IMG/VR virus record: IMGVR_UViG_3300009159_000305
Span: 1-24,544 of that record
Source of the DNA: a virus
Strand: one strand, 5' to 3'
DNA length: 24,544 nt
Positions 1-7,287 of the stretch are shown here, one piece after another. The position numbers and the translations under genes are program-made. The notes beneath the pieces are model-generated. The model was not told the DNA's origin and did not search any database. It saw nothing but the letters and a program-made list of their open reading frames with translations. Every line of letters begins with the position of its first letter. Position 1 is the first letter of the stretch.

Positions 1-247
1 AAGCCGGCAACGTCAATGTCGCTGGAGTAGAAGTAGTAGATGACACAGTTATGTTAACAGTAGCAGTAGCAGCAGATGAAGAGTACGGTACATACCCAAT
101 TTCTTTAGCTCTTGAAACGACGCTTGATAGTTTCAAGAGCTAAAGAAATTGGGTATGTACCGTACTCTTCATCTGCTGCTACTGCTACTGTTAACATAAC
201 TGTGTCATCTACTACTTCTACTCCAGCGACATTGACGTTGCCGGCTT
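1..247. repeat. Perfect fold-back inverted repeat at window start
   Basis: Bases 1-118 are the exact reverse complement of 130-247 (paired coordinates sum to 248), with an 11-nt loop at 119-129. I checked both arm ends and several internal stretches by hand and found no mismatch. The right arm continues in frame into the gp6-like gene, so the left arm is a mirror copy of gp6 coding sequence on the minus strand. A 118-bp perfect hairpin inside an essential baseplate gene is implausible biologically. Fold-back chimeras at contig ends, made by multiple displacement amplification, library preparation or the assembler, produce exactly this pattern. The symmetry may extend left of base 1, which cannot be seen. 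Bases 1-111 should therefore not be read as a real upstream region. Confidence 0.95.
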
Positions 248-1743
248 ATAGTTCTTTTAGTACGAGCATTGACGGCGAACAATACACATTCTATACTATA
301 GAGAGTATAGTCGCTACATTAGTAGGATCTACCTATACGTTTACAAATGTGAATATTAAGGAAGGTACACCACTAACATTTAAGTATACAGTAGTTGATG
401 GTACCCAATATATCATCCCTAATCAAAAAGTAGATATGTCTACATTGTCTGTCAGAGTACAAGATAGCGCTACGTCATCTAACTTTGCAACATGGATTAA
501 CCAAGAATTAATCATAAATTTAAACTCAACTTCTAAGGTATACTTCATCAAAGAGATCGAAGGCCAATTTAATGAATTGGAATTTGGTAACGGAGTCATA
601 GGTAAAGCTCTAGCAAATGGAAATATAGTTAACCTTACATACTTAGTAACTAATGAAGATGCTGGTAACGGAGCTAGGGTATTCGCTTATACTGGTTCAA
701 CACTATTAGGTGGTTCTGTTGCAGTTACTACAAGTACCCCAGCTGTCGGAGGAGCTGTTGCAGAGACCATCGATTCTATTAGATACAATGCGCCTAGATC
801 TTATTCAGCACAAAACAGAGCTGTGACAGTAGAAGACTATAGGACTATGGTATTTAGACTTTATCCAGAAGCTCAGACGATCAATGTATGGGGAGGTGAA
901 GATAATGATCCACCTGTCTATGGTAAAGTATTCTTATCAGTAAAGCCTACAACGACAGACGTATTGACTCAAAACCAAAAAGATTATATTAAAGATACTA
1001 TCTTAAAACAAAAGAACGTAGTGTCTATAACTCCAGAGATTGTAGATCCAGAATTTATTAATATTAAAATAGAATCATCAGTTTACTATAATCCTAGATT
1101 GACTGCTAAGTCTGAGAATACACTTAAATCATTAGTCGTTCAAACTATCAAAGATTATAATACTAATAATCTCAATTCATTTACTGGTGTATTTAGACAC
1201 TCAAACCTCAGTTCATTGATAGATAATACTGAAGATGCTATCGTTAGTAATATTACTACTTTAAAACTACATCGAGAAGTAGATGTACAGTATAATACTA
1301 ATGCTAATTATACAATTAATCTAGGAAATCCAATCTATGGATCTGGAGTTCCTGAACAATCGATCTTATCTACTGGATTTTATATAGCAGGTAACGACAA
1401 TATCGTGTATATAGAAGATCTTCCGACTGATGCAAATACAGGTCAATTACGTTTATGGTATTATAATGGAGGTACCAAGACTTATTTTAGAACTTTTGGG
1501 TCAGTGGATTATCCTAAAGGTATCATTAAACTAACAGAACTTGAAATAAGCGGCATCGATTTAGTAGATAGTCCAGTATTAGAGCTAATGATTAAACCAC
1601 AATCAAATGACGTAGTCTCTATTAGAAACCAGCTCGTCACCATCCCAGATAATAATATTACAGTCAATGTAGTATTAGATAAAGTTTCTGTAGGTGATCC
1701 TGGAGGCGGAACTAACTACATCTTCACATCAAGTAGAAATTAA
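112..1743 (+). CDS. 6: Baseplate wedge protein gp6-like, 5' end lost in fold-back
   Basis: This is a T4 gp6-like baseplate wedge protein, the ring-forming part of the tail baseplate. The stretch VSRAKEIGYVPYSSSA at residues 7-22 matches a region that lies about 100 residues inside the N-terminus of marine T4-like gp6 proteins. A segment around residues 145-190 (ELEFGNGVIGKAL, then NEDAGNGA) and a baseplate J/gp6-type segment around residues 230-278 (AVTVEDYRTMVFRLYP, then NVWGGE) follow. The apparent TTG start at 112 lies in the inverted repeat, and codons before about 130 are not trustworthy. The true gene starts further upstream and its N-terminal part is missing. T4 gp6 is 660 residues; 543 are open here. 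The stop at 1743 overlaps the next start by one base (TAATG). Confidence 0.85.
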   Translation: MKRRLIVSRAKEIGYVPYSSSAATATVNITVSSTTSTPATLTLPAYSSFSTSIDGEQYTFYTIESIVATLVGSTYTFTNVNIKEGTPLTFKYTVVDGTQYIIPNQKVDMSTLSVRVQDSATSSNFATWINQELIINLNSTSKVYFIKEIEGQFNELEFGNGVIGKALANGNIVNLTYLVTNEDAGNGARVFAYTGSTLLGGSVAVTTSTPAVGGAVAETIDSIRYNAPRSYSAQNRAVTVEDYRTMVFRLYPEAQTINVWGGEDNDPPVYGKVFLSVKPTTTDVLTQNQKDYIKDTILKQKNVVSITPEIVDPEFINIKIESSVYYNPRLTAKSENTLKSLVVQTIKDYNTNNLNSFTGVFRHSNLSSLIDNTEDAIVSNITTLKLHREVDVQYNTNANYTINLGNPIYGSGVPEQSILSTGFYIAGNDNIVYIEDLPTDANTGQLRLWYYNGGTKTYFRTFGSVDYPKGIIKLTELEISGIDLVDSPVLELMIKPQSNDVVSIRNQLVTIPDNNITVNVVLDKVSVGDPGGGTNYIFTSSRN

Positions 1744-3575
1744 TGTCGGTTAATTTAAAGAGCGTAGTATCTAAACAGATACCTGAATTTATCAGGTCTG
1801 ACTATCCCCTTTTTGTTGAGTTCATAGAAGCATACTATGAATATCTAAATACTAAATCTTTTACTAGTGGATCACAGACATATCAAGGCGGATATCAGCA
1901 ACGAAACATTGAAGAATTACGCGATCTAGATACTACTCTAGATGAGTTCATCCAGTATTTTAAGAATGAACTTGATGTATTCGGAGATAATTATGAATTC
2001 ATCGACAGAGCTTTCTTCTTAAGAAAAGCCAAACAAGTATTCACTGCAAAAGGTACGGAAGCATCCTATAAGTTCTTATTCAAGTTACTATATAATAAAC
2101 CCGCTGAGATTACTTATCCATGGGATCAAGTATTAAAAGCGTCTGATGGTAAATGGCAACAAGAGATGTCTATATTTGTAGACATAGCGACAGGTAACGC
2201 CTTTGATCTTGTTGGTAATAGGATCAATTTAAATGGAACAAATCTTGCTATCAAGGTATTCGTTACGCGAGTAGAACTCTACAGCGGGACCGTCTATCAA
2301 CTATTCATAGACAAGAGTTACTTTGGTACTATCCAAACTGGTTATACTATTAATGATGGTGGAGTTACAGGTACTATTATACCTACTACAGTAAAGTATG
2401 AGATACTTAACAAAGGTATTGGATTTAAAGTTGGAACATTTTTTGAGACCACTACTATCTCTGATGGTAAGACTATTACTCAAAAATTAAAAGTTACTAG
2501 CGTTGATGCCAATGGTGGTATTACAGGATTAACCACTATCCAGTTTGGCGCAGGATATGCGCTTGACTTCTATTCTACTAAGAACAACACTGATACAATA
2601 TCAGATTCTTCTTTAACTATAGATAAAAATAGTACTAGACAGTTTTCTATCCCTAATGATACATTAATCGATAAGTATGTAGATTATGGTTACCTAATAT
2701 CACCTATATATTCTGATTTAGATTATTCTGATAATACATATGCTGGTGTACTACTCAATCAATGGTATCAACAGACAGATGCTGGATTAAATGAAGTAAC
2801 TAACTTTGCCATCATTAAGTTTACCATAGGAGCTGTAGCAAAGTACCAAGGACAATTTATTAATAATGATGGGTTCTTAGATGACGAGATCTATATTCAA
2901 GATAGCAGATATTATCAAAAATATTCATATGTCATAACTATCAATGAGAGTTTAACTAAATATAAATCTCTAATTAAATCATATATACATCCTGCCGGTA
3001 CAGCTTTATTCTCTAATTATCAGATTCAGAATACATTTGCACCTACTGTTGGAGCAACATTTGAATTAATTGAATCAGCCTCTGGAGCTTCTGTAACTAA
3101 CATAAATAGATCTATTAGGGATATGTTTGTGTATCCTGCTGATGCTGGTGGTGTAATTAGATTAGACGCTTATGACTTAGATTACTCTATTCCTGATCAA
3201 TTCTATAATCCTCCAAGAGCATATAGATTCTTTGGGGATGCTAGAAATGTCTTAAGAACAACTGTTACTGTAGATGATTCAGGATCTGCTGCAGTTTCAA
3301 TAGTATTTAATGCTGCTACCGCTGTTGATGATGCCCTTGAAACTATTACATATGTAAATCATGGATTTGCTACTCAAGATGCTGTAGTGTATAGAACAAA
3401 TGGTGGAACAGCAGTTGGTGGCCTATCTAACCTAAATACATATTATGTATACAAAGTAGATAACGATACTATTAAATTAGCAACTTCAGCATCAAACGCA
3501 TTAGGTGGTTTAACAATTAATTTAACAGACGGTGTAGGAGCTAATCATACACTAACAAAAACAGAGATTTTTTAA
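1743..3575 (+). CDS. Baseplate wedge/virion structural protein in gp7 position
   Basis: A 610-residue structural protein, translationally coupled to gp6 through a TAATG junction. The N-terminus (KQIPEFIRSDYPLFVEF at residues 12-28, followed by EAYYEYL) and the segment around residues 90-130 (FTAKGTEASYKFLFKLLY, then EITYP) belong to a family that follows gp6 in marine T4-like phages. By gene order (6, 7, x, 8) it occupies the gp7 position, but it is much shorter than T4 gp7 (1032 residues), and I cannot show homology to gp7 itself. The middle is beta-rich. The last 93 residues (518-610) are a module that reappears in the next two genes, and here it forms the extreme C-terminus. No catalytic motif is visible. 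Confidence 0.65.
   Translation: MSVNLKSVVSKQIPEFIRSDYPLFVEFIEAYYEYLNTKSFTSGSQTYQGGYQQRNIEELRDLDTTLDEFIQYFKNELDVFGDNYEFIDRAFFLRKAKQVFTAKGTEASYKFLFKLLYNKPAEITYPWDQVLKASDGKWQQEMSIFVDIATGNAFDLVGNRINLNGTNLAIKVFVTRVELYSGTVYQLFIDKSYFGTIQTGYTINDGGVTGTIIPTTVKYEILNKGIGFKVGTFFETTTISDGKTITQKLKVTSVDANGGITGLTTIQFGAGYALDFYSTKNNTDTISDSSLTIDKNSTRQFSIPNDTLIDKYVDYGYLISPIYSDLDYSDNTYAGVLLNQWYQQTDAGLNEVTNFAIIKFTIGAVAKYQGQFINNDGFLDDEIYIQDSRYYQKYSYVITINESLTKYKSLIKSYIHPAGTALFSNYQIQNTFAPTVGATFELIESASGASVTNINRSIRDMFVYPADAGGVIRLDAYDLDYSIPDQFYNPPRAYRFFGDARNVLRTTVTVDDSGSAAVSIVFNAATAVDDALETITYVNHGFATQDAVVYRTNGGTAVGGLSNLNTYYVYKVDNDTIKLATSASNALGGLTINLTDGVGANHTLTKTEIF
3294..3572 (+). repeat. Shared virion module, copy 1 (C-terminus of gp7-position protein)
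   Basis: Encodes residues 518-610 of the upstream structural protein. Key positions shared with copies 2 and 3 are TAVDD, TITYVNHGF, a VxYxxxGGT turn, the YYVxKxxxDxIKLATS core, ALGG/ASAG, INLTDGVGA and HTL. This copy ends the protein and is not inserted within another domain. Confidence 0.85.
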
Positions 3576-3580
3576 GGAGT
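3574..3580 (+). promoter_or_regulatory. Strong Shine-Dalgarno AAGGAGT
   Basis: An AAGGAGT sequence overlaps the stop codon of the preceding gene (TAA at 3573-3575) and sits five bases before the ATG at 3586. It fixes that start and is the best ribosome binding site among the early genes of the window. Confidence 0.8.
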
Positions 3581-3585
3581 AGTAT

Positions 3586-4293
3586 ATGTTACATTCAAGC
3601 GTAAAACTTACAGGTAAGTTAGTCATCCAGAAATTTGATGACGCTAATAAACTTGTATATGAGACAGAGGTAAAAAACTTAGTAGTAACTTCAGGTAAAC
3701 AATTCATTGCATCTAGGATAGTAGCAAGCTCTGCCTCAGTCATGGGTTTTATGGCTATCGGAGACGATGCTTCAGTTGCAGCTACAACACAAACTACATT
3801 AGTTAATGAATTAGCCCGTGTAGCTGTAGATTCAGCAACAGCCTCTGGTGTAAATTCAACATTTGTTGCTACATTCCCAGCAGGTACAGGCACAGGTAAT
3901 ATAGTTGAGGCTTCTATCACTAATACTTCTGGTGCTTCTGTTATATCATTTGACGGAGACACTGCTGTTGATGATGGCGGTGATACTATCACTTACGTTG
4001 CTCATGGATTCGTTACTGGAGACTTAGTTACTTACACTGACGGTGGTAACACAGCGATAACTAACTTAACTGATGGCGCGCAATACTACGTCATTAAAAG
4101 TACAAATGATGTAATTAAACTTGCCACATCTTCATCTAATGCAAGTGCTGGAACTGCAATAAATATTACAGGAACATCAGGCGCTGGACATAAACTCTCA
4201 AAGGGTACTATGTTATGCAGAACAACATTCCCTGTAATCGCTAAGTCATCATCTGAAACTTTAGCTATTTCATGGGTAATTACTGTAGGATAA
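3586..4293 (+). CDS. Small virion structural/fibre-associated protein with inserted module
   Basis: A 235-residue protein of a phage structural family recognised by NLVVTSGKQFIASRI at residues 31-45, then MGFMAIGDD and TLVNELAR, and a C-terminal CRTTFPVIAKSSSE strand region (211-224) ending in AISWVITVG. Proteins of this type occur beside baseplate and tail-fibre genes in many phages; the exact role is not established. The base fold appears interrupted: residues 119-206 are the same module found at the end of the preceding protein. It sits between an ITNTSGA strand and a GTMLCRTTF strand that would read smoothly if joined. The gene has a strong AAGGAGT ribosome binding site and lies 6 bases before the gp8-like gene. 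Confidence 0.6.
   Translation: MLHSSVKLTGKLVIQKFDDANKLVYETEVKNLVVTSGKQFIASRIVASSASVMGFMAIGDDASVAATTQTTLVNELARVAVDSATASGVNSTFVATFPAGTGTGNIVEASITNTSGASVISFDGDTAVDDGGDTITYVAHGFVTGDLVTYTDGGNTAITNLTDGAQYYVIKSTNDVIKLATSSSNASAGTAINITGTSGAGHKLSKGTMLCRTTFPVIAKSSSETLAISWVITVG
3940..4203 (+). repeat. Shared virion module, copy 2 (inserted in small structural protein)
   Basis: Encodes residues 119-206. It carries TAVDD, TITYVAHGFVTGD, a TYTDGGNTAI turn, YYVIKSTNDVIKLATS and NASAGTAINI, followed by GAGHKLS. Host sequence on both sides looks continuous across the insertion. Confidence 0.85.
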
Positions 4294-4299
4294 TAAAAT

Positions 4300-7257
4300 A
4301 TGGCAACATCGTACGAAATATTCACGTCTAGATTTAAAAAGACGATCATTGATTCAGTCTATCAAGAGATCGTCTCTAAGACTGCTACGTACTATCATTG
4401 GTTTGGTAAAGAAAACTTATGGACAGACTTCTTAAGTCCATTCATCCCATCAGGTACTAGTGACACTCCTGGAGCTCCATCTTATAATTTTAGATATGAG
4501 TTACATGTTAGACGCGACATATTAACTGCTAAAAAGATTAAACCAGCCGATGTATCCTATGTTATAAGACGAATAGATTGGGAACCTGACACCGTGTATG
4601 ACATGTATGATGATGCGCTTGAATCATCAACTGGTATAGGTTATGGTCCAGCACCATCTGGTGCTACTAAATTAGAAGACGCTAACTTCTATGTATTAAC
4701 ATCTCAATATAATGTGTATAAGTGTATATGGAATAATAGCGCTGCAGTATCTACAGTTATGCCGACAGGTACTACACATCAGATCTTTACTACAGCTGAT
4801 GGATATAGATGGAAGTTTATGTATTCTCTTCCTATATCATTAAGAAATAAATTCTTATCTACGGCTTATATGCCAGTGACTACAGCTCTTAAAGCTCCAT
4901 ATTATTCTGGCGGATCTATTACATCCATCAATATTGATGCTGGAGGTATAGGTTATAATGCAGCAACTACTACAGCTACTATCAGTAGCTCAACGGGTTA
5001 TAAAGAAGAAAATCCTTATATCATTAACTCTATAACTATAACTGATGCAGGTGATTCATATTCTACGACTCCTACTATTACTATAGATGAACCATACTTT
5101 GCTAATGCTTGGGCATCTAGTGCAAGTATTATAGTTGGATCTTATATCAAACATTTTAACTCAGCTACCCAACATACTAATTATTATTATATTCTTTCTG
5201 GTACATTATTAGGCACTTCTGGTCCAACACATACTACGGGTACTGTGACTAATGGAAGCGCACAATTAAAATATGTAGGCACAAGAGCTAAAGCTTCTTG
5301 TGTATTAACTGGTACAGCAATATCTACTGTAACGTTAGATTATGCAGGTTTTGGGTACACTACTGGCACTCCTTCAGTGACTACATCTGCTGGAATAACT
5401 AAAGATAATGATTATGCTACAACTAATGCCTTTAGTACCGGTCAAATTATAAAATCAGGATTAAGATACTATACAGTTACTACAGGAGGTACAACCGGAA
5501 CTACAGCTCCAACTCATACTTCTGGCGCAGTTGCAAATGGTACAGCACTATTAACATACTTAGGTAGAGATGCAAATCTATCTGCAGTTACAACAAAGAC
5601 AGAAGCTGAGATAACATTAGAAATTAGTCCAGGCACTGATGCGGTATTTAGAGTAGATGTGACATCAGCTGGAACTAAATACAATGAAGTTCCTACAATA
5701 ACATTTACAGATCCAGCAACTCCAGGCGGTATTACTGCAACTGGTACAGTTGTAATTGCTTCTGGTGCAGTATCATATGTCACTATAAATGATCCAGGTA
5801 ATGGATACCTTACAACACCTACATGTACGATAACAGCTCCAAAGATTACATTTAATGGTGCTACTGCGGTCGATGATACTGCAGAAACTATTACATATAA
5901 TACCCATAAATTTGTTACAGGCGACTCTGTAACTTATCAAAATGGCGGAGGAACATCTATCACAGGTTTAACTTCAGGTAACACCACAGCAGGTTCATTT
6001 GTAACTTCTGGAAGATATATCATTCGAACTTTAACTGGTACTACGAATGCCCAGTGGAATACCGCTGCTGGTACAAGTGGAGTGACTTATGCAGTAGGTG
6101 ATATATTCACTGCAGCTGCAGCTGGCGCTGGTACAGGTACCGCTCAAAGAGTTTACTATATTATTCGTACAGATGCAAATACATTCAAGCTTGCTACCAC
6201 ATCAGCTAATGCGTCAGCAGGTACAGCTATCAATTTAACAGACGGTGTGGGTGCTGCACATACATTAACACTTACAAATGGTGCCGCATTAGGTACTGTA
6301 TACTTAGGTACCGGTGGAGAAGTAGTTGGTTATACTATAACAAATGCTGGTATAGGTTACACCACAGCAGACATCACTGTAACTGATAGCTCTGGATCTG
6401 GCTCTGGTGCTGCATTATCAGTAGACTTTGATATTGGTAACGTTAATACTTTACAATCAAACGTAGAGTTGTTAGCAGTACCTGGATCTATAGAAGCTGT
6501 CGTAGTTGAAGACGGAGGTGCTGGATATGGTGCCGCTACAGTAGAAATTTTAGGAGACGGTCAAGGTGCAACAGCTACAGCTACAGTTACCGGTGGTAAA
6601 GTAACAGCGGTCAATATTGTGAATCCAGGTTCTGGATATACATGGACAGACATAGTTGTCACTGGAGGTGTTGGCACAGGCTCACTAGTAAGAGCTATCA
6701 TGTCACCATTGGGTGGTCATGGATTTAATGCAGTTGAGGAACTATTTGCAAGATCACTACAGTTTTATACTGCAATTTCTAGAGACTTAAATCAAGGTAT
6801 AGAAATCACCAACGATTATCGTAAAGCTGGTCTCATTAGAAACCTTAAGAAGTTTGGTACTAATCAAAGATTTACTGATGAGATAGGTTCTGGATGCGTA
6901 TTAATTACTGGCCAATTTGATAAATTAAAACTATATCAAGATATGCTATTACTTAAAAAAGAAACTTCAGGTGTAAACTATAAAAAGTATCGTATAGTTG
7001 ACTTTAATGATACTCAGATCTTATTATCAGTATTCAATAACTTTAGCATTAATGTAGGTGATATTATTGTAACTGATCCTACAAATGGTGGCCTTATTTC
7101 TAGCCCAGAACTGCCAGTATCTACTATCACTGTAGAGAGTGTTTCAGAAAGAACCATTGACCAATTCTCTGGCGACTTTATGTTCTTTAGTGTTAGAGAA
7201 CCTTATGCCCCGGCAGATGATCAAATTATTACCATAAGAACCACTTTAACCTTATAA
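4300..7257 (+). CDS. 8: Baseplate wedge protein gp8-like, greatly enlarged
   Basis: A 985-residue gp8-like baseplate wedge subunit. T4 gp8 is 334 residues. The N-terminal portion (residues 1-200) keeps the gp8 layout: a FTSRFKKTIIDSVY helix, VIRRIDWEPDT (88-98), the NFYVLTSQYNVYKCIW strand pair (129-144), and TTADGYRWKFMYSLP (164-178). The C-terminus (about 798-985) ends with SGDFMFFSVREPYAP (957-971) and ADDQIITI, like the terminal strands of T4 gp8. Between them lies a long insert of about 600 residues. It is built from eight GxGY-type beta repeats, two PTHT-type modules, and a copy of the module shared with the two preceding genes that itself carries a nested insert. The insert probably projects from the baseplate surface; its function is unknown. 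Confidence 0.8.
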   Translation: MATSYEIFTSRFKKTIIDSVYQEIVSKTATYYHWFGKENLWTDFLSPFIPSGTSDTPGAPSYNFRYELHVRRDILTAKKIKPADVSYVIRRIDWEPDTVYDMYDDALESSTGIGYGPAPSGATKLEDANFYVLTSQYNVYKCIWNNSAAVSTVMPTGTTHQIFTTADGYRWKFMYSLPISLRNKFLSTAYMPVTTALKAPYYSGGSITSINIDAGGIGYNAATTTATISSSTGYKEENPYIINSITITDAGDSYSTTPTITIDEPYFANAWASSASIIVGSYIKHFNSATQHTNYYYILSGTLLGTSGPTHTTGTVTNGSAQLKYVGTRAKASCVLTGTAISTVTLDYAGFGYTTGTPSVTTSAGITKDNDYATTNAFSTGQIIKSGLRYYTVTTGGTTGTTAPTHTSGAVANGTALLTYLGRDANLSAVTTKTEAEITLEISPGTDAVFRVDVTSAGTKYNEVPTITFTDPATPGGITATGTVVIASGAVSYVTINDPGNGYLTTPTCTITAPKITFNGATAVDDTAETITYNTHKFVTGDSVTYQNGGGTSITGLTSGNTTAGSFVTSGRYIIRTLTGTTNAQWNTAAGTSGVTYAVGDIFTAAAAGAGTGTAQRVYYIIRTDANTFKLATTSANASAGTAINLTDGVGAAHTLTLTNGAALGTVYLGTGGEVVGYTITNAGIGYTTADITVTDSSGSGSGAALSVDFDIGNVNTLQSNVELLAVPGSIEAVVVEDGGAGYGAATVEILGDGQGATATATVTGGKVTAVNIVNPGSGYTWTDIVVTGGVGTGSLVRAIMSPLGGHGFNAVEELFARSLQFYTAISRDLNQGIEITNDYRKAGLIRNLKKFGTNQRFTDEIGSGCVLITGQFDKLKLYQDMLLLKKETSGVNYKKYRIVDFNDTQILLSVFNNFSINVGDIIVTDPTNGGLISSPELPVSTITVESVSERTIDQFSGDFMFFSVREPYAPADDQIITIRTTLTL
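5116..5292 (+). repeat. PTHT-type beta module, copy 1 within gp8-like protein
   Basis: Encodes residues 273-331: a SYIKHFNSATQHTNYYYIL strand region, then GTSGPTHTTGTVTNGSAQL and KYVG. It aligns by eye with residues 371-422 of the same protein. Confidence 0.7.
5410..5565 (+). repeat. PTHT-type beta module, copy 2 within gp8-like protein
   Basis: Encodes residues 371-422: GQIIKSGLRYYTVTTGG, then GTTAPTHTSGAVANGTALL and TYLG. This motif series is common in marine phage structural proteins. The two copies are separated by one GxGY-type repeat. Confidence 0.7.
5845..6273 (+). repeat. Shared virion module, copy 3, interrupted by a nested module
   Basis: Encodes residues 516-658 of the gp8-like protein. 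The first half (TAVDD, ETITYNTHKFVTGDSVTY, GGGTSITGL) and the second half (VYYIIRTDANTFKLATTS, NASAGTAINLTDGVGAAHTL) match copies 1 and 2. They are separated by about 57 extra residues (561-617) exactly where the other copies are contiguous. Confidence 0.85.
5980..6150 (+). repeat. Nested GRYIIRT/GTGTA module inside shared module copy 3
   Basis: Encodes about residues 561-617: AGSFVTSGRYIIRTLTGTTN, then a Gly/Ala-rich end with GDIFTAAAAGAGTGTAQ. It resembles a short, widespread phage structural module of the form GxYxIxxxGTTxxxxxGA...GxxFxAxxAGxGTGTA. It splits the host module in two. Confidence 0.65.
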
Positions 7258-7260
7258 ATA
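7253..7260 (+). promoter_or_regulatory. T4-type late promoter TATAAATA
   Basis: An exact TATAAATA, the T4 late-promoter -10 box, overlaps the gp8 stop codon (TAA 7255-7257) in one of the few intergenic gaps of the window. Transcription would begin near 7266, giving a leader of about 22 nt with GAAAGAG at 7272-7278 as ribosome binding site for the ATG at 7288. An 8-mer this AT-rich occurs by chance a few times per strand in such DNA, so its position is the real evidence. Confidence 0.7.
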
Positions 7261-7287
7261 TATAAAACATTGAAAGAGTAACCAGAT

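Noticed and set aside
1-118. Minus-strand reading frame that encodes a gp6-like peptide at the window edge
   Set aside because: It is the mirror arm of the inverted repeat, not a second gp6 gene.
3552-3992. Long open frame on the minus strand across the 235-aa gene, and similar minus-strand frames at 7398-7682, 12090-12359, 13001-13288, 14051-14308, 15797-16081 and 16142-16399
   Set aside because: They lie antisense to well-supported genes, have low-complexity or non-protein-like composition, and lack ribosome binding sites; they are shadows of the + strand codons.
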